This document shows positions 1-7,468 of a stretch of 64,000 nt of DNA, in pieces; position 1 is the first letter of the stretch; each line of letters opens with the position of its first letter. Under the pieces are notes generated by a model that saw nothing but the letters and a program-made list of their open reading frames with translations, ran no database searches and was not told the origin of the DNA. The translations under genes were made by a program, and so were the position numbers. This stretch comes from Haloimpatiens lingqiaonensis (GTDB lineage Bacteria > Bacillota > Clostridia > Clostridiales > Clostridiaceae). The stretch is taken from assembly GCF_044502415.1 (NCBI RefSeq), contig NZ_CP172402.1, one strand, 5' to 3'.

Positions 1-303
1 ATTAAGAAAAGCAATAACAAAGAAGTTATAGTGTATAGTGATAAGGTGATTCCTCTAATAAGAGTAAATGAAAAATTAGGAATACCATATAAAAAAGAAG
101 GCAAAAAGTATATAATAATAGTAAAAGTAGGAGAAAAAACTGCAGGACTTTTAGTGGATTCACTTCTTGGACAGCAGGAAATAGTTATAAAACCTCTAGG
201 AAAAACTTTACAATCATTAAAGGAATATATTGGAGCCACAATTTTAGGAGCGAACAGTTACTTTAATATTGGATGTTTCATCTCTAGTGTAAAGGGAGGA
301 TAG
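1..303 (+). CDS. cheA: CheA chemotaxis histidine kinase, C-terminal fragment (frameshifted end)
   Basis: Only the end of the gene is in the window; the frame is open from base 1. The readable 100 residues match the CheW-like P5 regulatory domain of CheA, which docks CheA to CheW and receptors: IPLIRVNEKLGIP, then GLLVDSLLGQQEIVIKPL, then GATILG. After GATILG the frame goes wrong. Read from base 251 in the next frame it gives RTVTLILDVSSLV and a TAA at 290-292, which is the normal CheA ending and sits right before the cheC ribosome site. In the current frame the last 17 or so residues are non-native and stop at 303. Loss of two bases near 250 would explain it. First gene of the cheA-cheC-cheY-cheW-fliM-fliY run. 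Identity is secure; whether the lesion is biological is not. Confidence 0.85.
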   Translation: MKKSNNKEVIVYSDKVIPLIRVNEKLGIPYKKEGKKYIIIVKVGEKTAGLLVDSLLGQQEIVIKPLGKTLQSLKEYIGATILGANSYFNIGCFISSVKGG

Positions 304-304
304 A

Positions 305-904
305 ATGAGTTACTTAGATTTAAATGATTTGCAGTTAGATGCCTTAAAAGAAATAGTGAACATTGGAACTGGCAATGCAGCTACAGCATTAGCTCAACTT
401 TTAAGTATAAAAGTCAATATGTCAGTACCCAACATAAATGTGATTCCCTTTGATGAAATTTTTAATAACATTGGAGGAGAGGAAGTTGTAATAGGTGTTT
501 TAGTTAGGGTGTTAGGTGATGCTCCAGGAAACATATTGTTTGTAATGCAAAAGGACGTGGCTATGAAAATTATAAACAAGCTATTAGGAACAGATGAAAA
601 AGAAATAAGTGAAATGGGAAACTCAGTTTTGTGTGAAATAGGAAATATAATGTGTAGTGCCTATATGAATGCTATAGCTAAGTTTACCAATATGGTTATA
701 ATGCCATCAGTGCCAGCAGTAACCTATGACATGCTTGGGGCAATACTTTCTACAACATTTATTGAATCTGGCCAATTTAATGAGTATGTTTTGGATATAG
801 AAACTTTATTTAGTCAAGATGATGAAATGATAAATGGACATTTTTATTACATACCGATGCCTGGTTCATTGGAAAAAATATTAAATTCAATAGGAATAAA
901 ATAG
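305..904 (+). CDS. cheC: CheC, CheY-P phosphatase
   Basis: Protein of 199 aa that dephosphorylates CheY-P, resetting the motor signal in the cytoplasm. Both halves of the CheC pseudo-repeat carry the phosphatase signature (D/S)-x3-E-x2-N: DALKEIVNIGTGNA near residues 12-25, and SVLCEIGN near 105-112. This makes it CheC rather than CheX or the longer FliY. The ATG at 305 follows a clear AAAGGGAGG ribosome site at 291-299, which overlaps the end of cheA. It lies directly between cheA and cheY, so it is almost certainly co-transcribed with them. In firmicutes CheC is usually stimulated by CheD; no cheD is visible in this window. Confidence 0.92.
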   Translation: MSYLDLNDLQLDALKEIVNIGTGNAATALAQLLSIKVNMSVPNINVIPFDEIFNNIGGEEVVIGVLVRVLGDAPGNILFVMQKDVAMKIINKLLGTDEKEISEMGNSVLCEIGNIMCSAYMNAIAKFTNMVIMPSVPAVTYDMLGAILSTTFIESGQFNEYVLDIETLFSQDDEMINGHFYYIPMPGSLEKILNSIGIK

Positions 905-918
905 TGGAGGTAATATAA

Positions 919-1281
919 ATGAGTGCAAAAGTTTTAATAGTTGATGATGCTGCTTTTATGAGAATGATGATTAAAGATATATTAGAGAAAAATGGCTATG
1001 AAGTAGTGGGTGAAGCAAATAATGGAATAAAGGCTGTAGAACTGTATAAGTCTGAAAAACCAGATGTGGTAACCATGGATATAACTATGCCAGATATGGA
1101 TGGAATTGAAGCAGTAAAAGCTATAAAGAATATAGATCCAGCTGCGAAAATAATAATGTGTAGTGCTATGGGACAACAAACTATGGTAATGGATGCTATA
1201 AAGGCAGGAGCAAAAGATTTTATTGTAAAGCCATTTCAAGCAGATAGAGTACTTGAAGCTATCAAAAAAGTACTTGGATAG
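919..1281 (+). CDS. cheY: CheY response regulator
   Basis: Single receiver domain of 120 aa, the diffusible signal phosphorylated by CheA that binds the switch (FliM/FliY). Acid pocket D9-D10, phospho-acceptor D54 in TMDITMPDMDG, switch residue S82 and K104 in IVKPF are all present. There is no output domain, so it acts by protein contact. Ribosome site TGGAGG just upstream. Placed between cheC (its phosphatase) and cheW, in the same direction with short spacers, typical of a firmicute chemotaxis operon. Confidence 0.95.
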   Translation: MSAKVLIVDDAAFMRMMIKDILEKNGYEVVGEANNGIKAVELYKSEKPDVVTMDITMPDMDGIEAVKAIKNIDPAAKIIMCSAMGQQTMVMDAIKAGAKDFIVKPFQADRVLEAIKKVLG

Positions 1282-1292
1282 GGGGAAGTATT

Positions 1293-1694
1293 ATGCAGGT
1301 TGTAATATTTAAGCTCCAGGATGAGGAATTTGCAGTGGAAACTGCAAAGATACAGAGTATAACAGATACTATGGAAATTACTAGGGTGCCTAAGGCACCC
1401 AATTATATAAAGGGATTAATAAATTTGAGGGGTAATATAATTCCTCTTTTAAATTTAAAAATGCTTTTGGATATAGAAATTAATGATATTGAACAAGAAA
1501 ATATAATAATAGTGTCTATAAATGAAGAGTCCATAGGGATAATTGTAGATATGGTAGAAGAAGTTTTAGAAATAGAGGAAAACATTATAGAGAATTTAAA
1601 TGAAAAAGATAAAAAGGAATACATAAAAGGGATTATTAATTTTAAGGATAGAATAGTTACTTTAATTGATATAGATAAACTAGTTCTAAATTAG
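1293..1694 (+). CDS. cheW: CheW chemotaxis adaptor
   Basis: Protein of 133 aa with one CheW/SH3-like domain, which couples chemoreceptors to CheA in the membrane-associated array. Visible family segments are VVIFKLQDEEFAVE at the start, ITRVPKAPNYIKGLINLRG near 30-48, and the C-terminal YIKGIINFKDRIVTLIDI. The ATG at 1293 has a GGGGGAAG ribosome site 5-12 bases upstream. It is a stand-alone CheW with no receiver domain, so not CheV. Confidence 0.93.
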   Translation: MQVVIFKLQDEEFAVETAKIQSITDTMEITRVPKAPNYIKGLINLRGNIIPLLNLKMLLDIEINDIEQENIIIVSINEESIGIIVDMVEEVLEIEENIIENLNEKDKKEYIKGIINFKDRIVTLIDIDKLVLN

Positions 1695-1713
1695 ATAGAA
1701 ATGAGGTATTAGT

Positions 1714-2709
1714 ATGGCAGAGGTTTTAAGTCAAGGTGAGATAGATGCTTTATTGTCTGCCTTATCTTCTGGTGAGTTAGAGCCAGAACAGCTTGCCAAA
1801 CAGGAAGAGCATAAAGTTAAAAAGTATGATTTTAGAAGTCCTCAGAAATTTTCTAAAGACCATATAAGAACATTAGAGCTGGTTCATGATAATTATTCTA
1901 GAATAATTTCAAGTTATTTATCTGCTCACTTAAGAACAAATGTTAAGGTTAAGATAATGTCCGTTCAACAAATAACCTATGAAGAGTTTATTCATTCAAT
2001 ACCAAATCCAACTATACTTACTACATTTAAGATGAGCCCTTTAAGTGGTTCCATACTTTTTGAAGCTAATCCTGAATTTGTGTTTAAAGTTTTAGATATA
2101 CTATTAGGTGGTAGTGGAATTAAGGATTTTAAAATGAAGGAATTTACTGATATAGATAAAAATATAATAAGAAATGTAAATAAAGGCTTAATATCAAATC
2201 TAAAATTAGCATGGGAAGATATATTGGATGTGACGGAGCCAGAAATAGAGAATTTGGAAACTAATCCAGCTCTAAATCAAACTCTTGCACCTAATGAACC
2301 AGTAGCGCTTATAACATTTTCAGTGGACATTGTAAATAGCAATTCATTTATAAACATTTGCATACCTTATTTAAGCATTGAAAAAATATTAGATAAACTA
2401 GTCGTTCAATATTGGTTTAAAGAAAGTGACGATACTTTTGCAGAAGATTCACGAGAAAAAATTAAAGATAGATTAAACATTGTGGACGTGGAAGTAAAAG
2501 CTTTACTTGGAAAATGTTCTTTAACTGTAGAGGATTTCTTAAGGCTTAATAGTGGAGATATAATAACCTTAGAGAAAAGGATAAATGAACCTATTGAGGT
2601 TTTAGTAGGGGAACAGTCTCATTATTATGGAAAAGCTGGAACCATAGGTAAAAATAAAGGCATACAAATATTAGATATTAGAGATAAGGATGTGGAAAAT
2701 TATGGCTAA
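1714..2709 (+). CDS. fliM: FliM flagellar motor switch protein
   Basis: Protein of 331 aa of the C-ring that binds CheY-P and sets rotation direction. The N-terminal LSQGEIDALLSAL (residues 5-17) is the conserved CheY-P binding peptide. A CheC-like middle domain follows (YDFRSPQKFSKDHIRTLELV onward), and then a C-terminal SpoA/FliN-like domain (LNIVDVEVKALLGKC). Length is normal for the family. The gene ends at 2709, overlapping the start of fliY by 8 bases, which suggests translational coupling of two proteins that assemble together. Confidence 0.96.
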   Translation: MAEVLSQGEIDALLSALSSGELEPEQLAKQEEHKVKKYDFRSPQKFSKDHIRTLELVHDNYSRIISSYLSAHLRTNVKVKIMSVQQITYEEFIHSIPNPTILTTFKMSPLSGSILFEANPEFVFKVLDILLGGSGIKDFKMKEFTDIDKNIIRNVNKGLISNLKLAWEDILDVTEPEIENLETNPALNQTLAPNEPVALITFSVDIVNSNSFINICIPYLSIEKILDKLVVQYWFKESDDTFAEDSREKIKDRLNIVDVEVKALLGKCSLTVEDFLRLNSGDIITLEKRINEPIEVLVGEQSHYYGKAGTIGKNKGIQILDIRDKDVENYG

Positions 2710-3868
2710 TAGTTTTCTTTCACAAGAAGAAATAGATTCTCTTTTAAATGGTGGATCTGTAGATTCAAATGATGATGAAAATAAAGCTGATGAAGAGTAT
2801 TTAAGCGAAATAGAAAAAGATCTCTTAGGTGAGATAGGCAATATTTCAATGGGATCTGCTTCTACTGCTCTTTCTACTATATTAAATCAACCAGTTAATA
2901 TTACAACTCCACAAGTAACAACAACTACTTTAAGAAAATTAAAGGAAACTTTTGAGGTACCTAATATATGTCTTGAGGTGGAGTTTATAAGCGGAATCAC
3001 TGGTGAAAACCTTCTTGTAATGAAAGTATCAGATGCGGCAGTTATAGCTAGCTTAATGATGGGTGGAGATGGAAACATTCCAGAGGGTATAGAAAATTTA
3101 TCTGAAATAGAGGAGAGTGCTGTATCAGAGGCTATGAATCAAATGATTGGTTCAGCAGCTACATCTATGGCTACTATGTTTTCAAGAGAAGTAAATATAT
3201 CACCACCAAAGTCAAGAATATGGAATGATAGTACAACAGCACTTACTGATGGAATGAAAGATGATGAGGAAATAATAAAGGTAGCATTTAAACTGACTGT
3301 AGGGGATTTAGTGGACAGTGAAATAATGCAAATACTTCCTTTAAACACAGGTAAGAAGATAGTAGGTATAATGACTGGCGAAGAAAATAGTATAGAAGAT
3401 ATTCCTAAGGAAACACCTATAGAATTACCGGAGGAAAACTTTAAATTAGATAAGCAAAAGGATTATAATCAAGAAATTCCTAGTCATAAAGATAGTATTA
3501 ACTTAACTGAGAAAAGAAATATAGAGGAAGTTAGAAGTGAGCCAAAAGTTGAAGTTAAAAAGGCAGCTTTTCAGCCGCTTGAGCCGTCCCAAACGGCAGC
3601 TATGCCTAGTAATATAGATTTAATACTAGATGTACCTTTAGAAATATCAGTAGTTTTGGGAAAAACAAAGAAGAGCATAAAGGAAATATTAAACTTGAGC
3701 ACAGGCTCTTTAGTGGAATTGGATAAATTAGCAGAAGAGCCAGTAGAAATATTGGTAAATGGAAAGATGGTAGCCCAAGGAGAAGTAGTTGTGGTAGACG
3801 AGAACTTTGGTGTTAGAATAACAAGCATAATGAGTAATGCAGAGAGAGTAAAAAGTTTAGGTAAATAA
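2702..3868 (+). CDS. fliY: FliY/FliN switch protein with CheC-type phosphatase domain
   Basis: Protein of 388 aa. An N-terminal SFLSQEEIDSLLNGG peptide resembles the FliM CheY-binding segment. It is followed by a CheC-like double phosphatase domain (EIEKDLLGEIGNISMGSA; SEIEESAVSEAMNQMIGSA), a charged linker near residues 220-285, and a C-terminal FliN/SpoA domain (LDVPLEISVVLGKTKKSI). This layout is FliY, which both builds the C-ring and dephosphorylates CheY-P there, rather than a short FliN. I choose ATG 2702 over ATG 2690 because the AAGGATGTGG ribosome site at 2687-2696 overlaps the earlier start. Last gene of the chemotaxis/switch operon, followed by a terminator. Confidence 0.94.
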   Translation: MANSFLSQEEIDSLLNGGSVDSNDDENKADEEYLSEIEKDLLGEIGNISMGSASTALSTILNQPVNITTPQVTTTTLRKLKETFEVPNICLEVEFISGITGENLLVMKVSDAAVIASLMMGGDGNIPEGIENLSEIEESAVSEAMNQMIGSAATSMATMFSREVNISPPKSRIWNDSTTALTDGMKDDEEIIKVAFKLTVGDLVDSEIMQILPLNTGKKIVGIMTGEENSIEDIPKETPIELPEENFKLDKQKDYNQEIPSHKDSINLTEKRNIEEVRSEPKVEVKKAAFQPLEPSQTAAMPSNIDLILDVPLEISVVLGKTKKSIKEILNLSTGSLVELDKLAEEPVEILVNGKMVAQGEVVVVDENFGVRITSIMSNAERVKSLGK

Positions 3869-3873
3869 ATTAT

Positions 3874-3905
3874 AAAATTAGGGGCTAATGAGTTCCTAAT
3901 TTTTA
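3874..3905 (+). terminator. Rho-independent terminator after fliY
   Basis: AAAATTAGG at 3874-3882 pairs with CCTAATTTTT at 3895-3904, ending in a T run. It lies just after the fliY stop codon and would close the cheA-fliY operon. Confidence 0.7.
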
Positions 3906-3908
3906 CTT

Positions 3909-4032
3909 TTATCCGATGACTACCTGCCGTAACACTCCCACTTCTAACAAAGTGGGAGATAACGGCAGCTACGTCCCTGGATAACGATCTCTAACCTTCA
4001 GATGGAGTAAAAACTCCATCTGAAGCTAAGAG
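3909..4032 (+). ncRNA. Highly base-paired RNA-like element, family not recognised
   Basis: Two consecutive structures fill the gap between fliY and flgM. First, a nested stem: TTATCC 3909-3914 with GGATAA 3979-3984, CTGCCGT 3924-3930 with ACGGCAG 3962-3968, and CTCCCACTT 3935-3943 with AAGTGGGAG 3950-3958. The internal loops on both sides of the middle stem could be conserved. Second, a 13-bp perfect hairpin of CTTCAGATGGAGT 3996-4008 with ACTCCATCTGAAG 4013-4025. The composition is far richer in G+C than the surrounding spacer. It does not match the c-di-GMP-I consensus I know. It could be a leader element for flgM, a small RNA or a dispersed palindromic repeat. Confidence 0.5.
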
Positions 4033-4127
4033 CTCTGTTTATAAATAAAATGTTTTAACTATGTGCTAAACTTTTGATGCTCCCCTTCGATAAATATTTT
4101 AAGAAAGTAATTTGAGGAGTGTATATT

Positions 4128-4406
4128 ATGAAAATCAATGGAATAAGTCCTAATAAAGTAATAAGCATGTATGGAGTAAAAAATAGTAGATCCTTAGAGC
4201 GAAAAAACAACCTAGAACTATCTGATAAACTAGAAATTTCAGATATAGGAAAAAGCTTAAGTGCTTACTCTATGCGTAATGACGTAATTCCAAATGATAA
4301 GAAAATTATGGATATAAAAAATAGAATTGCTTCTGGAAAGTATAAGATAGACCCAGAGGATTTGGCTAAAAGTTTGATGGAAGCTTTTGAAAGAAAGGAA
4401 ATTTAA
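4128..4406 (+). CDS. flgM: FlgM anti-sigma-28 factor
   Basis: Protein of 92 aa that binds and inhibits sigma-28 (FliA, encoded at 50384) until the hook-basal body is complete. It has the FlgM pattern: a short disordered N-terminus (MKINGISPNKVI), then a helical C-terminal half with IMDIKNRIASGKYKIDPEDLAKSLM, in which IASGKY and the DxxxLA-like segment are typical. The ATG at 4128 is preferred over the GTG at 4119 because the GAGGAG ribosome site is at 4114-4119. One base separates its stop from flgN, so the two are a coupled pair heading the late-gene block. Confidence 0.92.
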   Translation: MKINGISPNKVISMYGVKNSRSLERKNNLELSDKLEISDIGKSLSAYSMRNDVIPNDKKIMDIKNRIASGKYKIDPEDLAKSLMEAFERKEI

Positions 4407-4407
4407 T

Positions 4408-4821
4408 ATGGAACAAGAGCTTAAGAGAATAATAAATGAAGAAATAGAAGCATTGAATAATTTGCTGAAATTATTAGAAGATCAGCATGATTATATATCT
4501 AATGAGGATATTTTTAAAATGGATGAAATAATTCCTAGTATAAAAGAAGCTAGCGTTAGGATAGCTAAAATAGAAATGGATAGAAGAAATTTAGTTAAAG
4601 ATATAGATGTAAGCCAAATAGTATTGGAAAGTAATGATTTGGAATTAGAAGAAGCTTATAGAGAAATAAGAAAGGTGTTGCATTCAGTAACACTTCAAAA
4701 GGAAACTAATGAACTTTTAATAAAACAGGGACTTAGCTATACAAATAAAATGTTAGAAATAATAAACCCATCAAGACCAGTGTCCAGGACTTATGGAGCC
4801 ACGGGGAAGATTAGAAAATAG
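4408..4821 (+). CDS. flgN: FlgN-type export chaperone
   Basis: Protein of 137 aa, almost entirely helical (heptad-rich EEIEALNNLLKLLEDQHDYI at the N-terminus). It matches the FlgN family that chaperones the hook-filament junction proteins FlgK and FlgL to the export gate. The genes for both clients follow (5056 and 7469). Start ATG 4408 lies 8 bases after AAAGGAA, and the flgM stop is 4404-4406, giving tight coupling. Sequence conservation in this family is low, so the call leans on position as well as helix pattern. Confidence 0.85.
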   Translation: MEQELKRIINEEIEALNNLLKLLEDQHDYISNEDIFKMDEIIPSIKEASVRIAKIEMDRRNLVKDIDVSQIVLESNDLELEEAYREIRKVLHSVTLQKETNELLIKQGLSYTNKMLEIINPSRPVSRTYGATGKIRK

Positions 4822-4837
4822 TCACCAATCATATATA

Positions 4838-5010
4838 TTAGGCAGTATATATTAGGTACTAGGCAGTATATATTAGGTACTAGGTACTAGGTGCTAGGTA
4901 CTAAAACATAAAACCTAGTACCTAGAACCTAGTACCTAGAACCTAGAACCTAGAACCTAGAACCTAGAACCTAGAACCTAGCACCTAGAACCTAGTACCT
5001 AGATATTAGG
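4838..5010. repeat. Heptanucleotide tandem array, CTAGAAC/CTAGTAC family, with opposed arms
   Basis: Between flgN and flgK. The left arm (about 4853-4902) carries TAGGTAC/TAGGTGC units. The right arm (4912-5003) carries more than ten 7-bp units CCTAGAA, CCTAGTA and CCTAGCA, the reverse complement of the left arm. The two arms could fold into one long imperfect stem in RNA or DNA. The array ends about 50 bases before the flgK start codon, so it would lie in the flgK leader. Confidence 0.9.
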
Positions 5011-5055
5011 GGCGATTAAAATTTGTGAAGCAGTATTAAAAAAGGGGGAAATAAA

Positions 5056-6865
5056 GTGTCAGGATTATTTGCTACGTTTAATGTGGCTAAAAGAGGACTT
5101 TTTGCTCAGCAAAAGGCTATAGATGTAACAACTCATAATATTGCTAATGCCAATACAGAGGGGTACTCAAGGCAAAGAGCTATGATGGAAACCACAACAC
5201 CTTTTTCCATGCCTTCTGTAAATAATGCTATAGGACCAGGACAACTAGGTACTGGAGTTCAAATATCAATAATCCAAAGGGTTAGAGATGAGTTTTTGGA
5301 CTATCAATTTAGAAATGAAAGCAGTACCATGGGAATGTATGAGGCTAGGGATAGATTTTTAAGTGAGATAGAAAGTGTATTTAATGAGCCTTCCGATAAG
5401 GGACTTTCTACAGTTATAGGTAAGTTTTTCGACTCTTGGCAGGAGTTATCAAAGCAAGCGGAAACATCTAATGCTAGAACTGTGGTAGCTCAGCAGGCCA
5501 ATGCACTGGCTAATGAGTTAAATCATACTTACAATCAGCTTCAGAAGATAAGAAGCAACACTCAAATGGTAATAAAGGATACTGTATTTCAAGTAAATAA
5601 CTATTTAGATCAAATAGATTCTTTAAATCAGCAGATAATGAATGTTAAGATTTCAGGTCAAGAACCTAATGACTTAATGGACAAAAGAGATTTACTTGTG
5701 GACAAACTAAGTAGTGAATTTAACATAGATATAAAAAAGAAGAATTTTTATACTGTAGATTTAAATCCTACAGATGTAGAAACCATTCCAGAGGGTGGAG
5801 AAAAACTTCTAGTGAGAAAAGAGCCTAATTATGCAGTAAGCAGGTTTTCTTATATAAATGGTATAGAAGAAATTAAAAATGATGAAGGTAAAATAACTGC
5901 TTTAAAAGTAAGCTACTTAAAAGAGGGCGATAGCAATAAGCCAGGCAAGGAAATATTAATAAATTTTAATACTCCAATTGAACAGGGTAAAGCTAAAGAA
6001 ATAAAGAGACATATAGATGAGTGCAGGGTAATGTGGGCGGAGTGAAGATGGCACTGCTTATGCTAATAAATCTATAGAAATAACTAATGTAAATGATTTA
6101 TCTTTATTAGACAAGAAGCTAGGATTATTTAATCCTTCCAGCGGAAGTCTTCAAGGATATATGTCTGTACAAAAGGATGTAGATAATTATGAAGATCAAA
6201 TAAATAAACTAGCTAAAGCTGTAGCTTTTTCTGTGAATATAGTTCATAGCGGAGAAAGTGATGCAGCAAAGGATAATATGCCTTTTTTCGTAAACAAAGA
6301 TAAATTTAAACTAAATCCAGATGGCACCATTGAAAGCCTTGGAGAAGATGAAATAGACGCTAGCAATATAGGGGTAAATTCTGCAATACTTGATAATGTA
6401 ATGAACATAAAAGCTGGAGCTGGGGATAATCCAGGAGAAAATGATGGTAAAAGAGCTTTGGCTATAGCTAAACTTAGAAATACATTGTTTAAAATACAAA
6501 ATATAAATTTATCACAAATTGATAGAGAGAGATTTATAGAGGACTTAACCGGTGGGTTAGTGGAAAATAAGGATTTAGGAGTTTACACTTTAGAAAGTAA
6601 TTTAAATGGAATGACCATAGACAATTATTTTAAAGATACAGTAGATACCTTGGGAATACAAGAAAATGAAGCCAGAAGAATAATTGGAAACCAAGAAAAA
6701 CTTTTAAGTAATTTTGAAGAGAGAAGAACATCTATTTCAGGTGTATCCATGGATGAGGAAATGGCAAACCTAATTCAATTTCAACACGCTTATGGAGCAA
6801 ATGCTAAAATAATTTCTACAGTGGACGAACTTCTTGATGTAGTTGTTAATGGATTAAAACGCTAA
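5056..6865 (+). pseudogene. flgK: FlgK hook-filament junction protein 1, interrupted by a 1-bp frameshift
   Basis: GTG start at 5056 after AAAGGGGG. The N-terminal half (SGLFATFNVAKRGLFAQQKA, then VTTHNIANANTEGYSRQ) is clear FlgK. It runs to 6045, where it stops after DECRVMWAE. The C-terminal half continues in the +1 frame from about 6044 (EDGTAYANKSIEIT, then residues to 6865 ending FQHAYGANAKIISTVDEL, the conserved D0 helix). An extra G at about 6042 accounts for it: without it GCG-GAT-GAA-GAT-GGC reads WADEDGTA. Corrected length is about 602 aa, normal for FlgK. If real, filament cannot assemble on the hook. Both halves look otherwise undecayed. Confidence 0.9.
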
Positions 6866-6878
6866 AGCGTTTTAATCC
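6851..6878 (+). terminator. 12-bp perfect hairpin spanning the flgK stop codon
   Basis: GGATTAAAACGC (6851-6862) pairs fully with GCGTTTTAATCC (6867-6878), and the flgK TAA lies in the 4-base loop. There is no T run after it, so it may act as an RNA 3'-end stabiliser or a weak terminator. Confidence 0.55.
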
Positions 6879-6885
6879 GTTGAGG

Positions 6886-6914
6886 TTCTAGGTACTAAGT
6901 ACTAGGTACTAGAA
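6886..6914. repeat. Short CTAGGTAC heptamer array after flgK
   Basis: TTCTAGGTACTA, then TACTAGGTACTAGAA: the same family as the array at 4838, here nearly palindromic. It overlaps the last codons of the minus-strand IVP gene, so that protein's C-terminus is partly encoded by repeat DNA. Confidence 0.8.
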
Positions 6915-7288
6915 ATGGTGGAGGATACAAGTTTTTTCTTATTTATTTTGATTATAGAACTTAAAATCTTTATTATTTCATTTAAATCATGAAATAATGT
7001 TTGTGAGTCAGATTCTTTTAACATATTTGATGCGAATAATAGTTTTAACCAATACTCTGTTTCACCAGCTTCTTTAAGTGCTATGTATAATTTATTTATA
7101 TTATCTTTGGGACTTTGAGAATGAAAGCTTTCGCTTATATTGGCACCTATACTAGTGCCAGAACGTAATAGTTGCTTTGAAATGACGAATTCTTTCTTAT
7201 TAAAGTTTAAATCTTTATAAATATTTATAACATTTAAAGAAAAATCAAAAGCTTTTTTATACAGAATACTATTATCCTCAAAACTCAT
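6902..7288 (-). CDS. Four-helix-bundle protein, 23S rRNA intervening-sequence (IVP/S23) family
   Basis: Protein of 128 aa. The family hallmark is LRSGTSIGANISES (residues about 41-54), followed by ALKEAGETEYWLKLL. The start KKAFDFSLNVINIYKDLNF also fits. These proteins form pentameric four-helix bundles like the Avd accessory protein of diversity-generating retroelements. They were first seen inside 23S rRNA insertions; their biochemical role is unknown. It is the only gene read against the flagellar direction in this block, wedged between flgK and flgL, with CTAGNAC heptamers at both ends (6886-6914, 7378-7434). This looks like an insertion rather than a native operon member. It is related to the product at 12687 but clearly diverged. 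Confidence 0.88.
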   Translation of the reverse strand: MSFEDNSILYKKAFDFSLNVINIYKDLNFNKKEFVISKQLLRSGTSIGANISESFHSQSPKDNINKLYIALKEAGETEYWLKLLFASNMLKESDSQTLFHDLNEIIKILSSIIKINKKKLVSSTISST

Positions 7289-7377
7289 AATATATCAACT
7301 CCTAATAAAATAATATTTTATTAGTGAGTATACACATAAATCCCAAAAACTAAACCCCCTATCAAAAATTATCCCCA

Positions 7378-7434
7378 GCACCTAGAACCTAGAACCTAGA
7401 ACCTAAAATTTAGTGCCTATAACCTAGAATTTAG
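7378..7434. repeat. CCTAGAA heptamer array upstream of flgL
   Basis: GCACCTAGAACCTAGAACC and further degenerate units reaching to 7434, close to the flgL ribosome site. It has the opposite orientation to the 6886-6914 array, so the IVP gene between them is framed by inverted heptamer blocks. Confidence 0.85.
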
Positions 7435-7468
7435 TATAGCATTTCAAAAATAAGGAGTGATACAAAAA

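Noticed and set aside
3909..4032. c-di-GMP riboswitch upstream of flgM
   Set aside because: None of the conserved GEMM core words can be seen; only generic stems are present.
4838..5010. CRISPR array
   Set aside because: Units are 7 bp with no unique spacers, and no cas genes are in the window.
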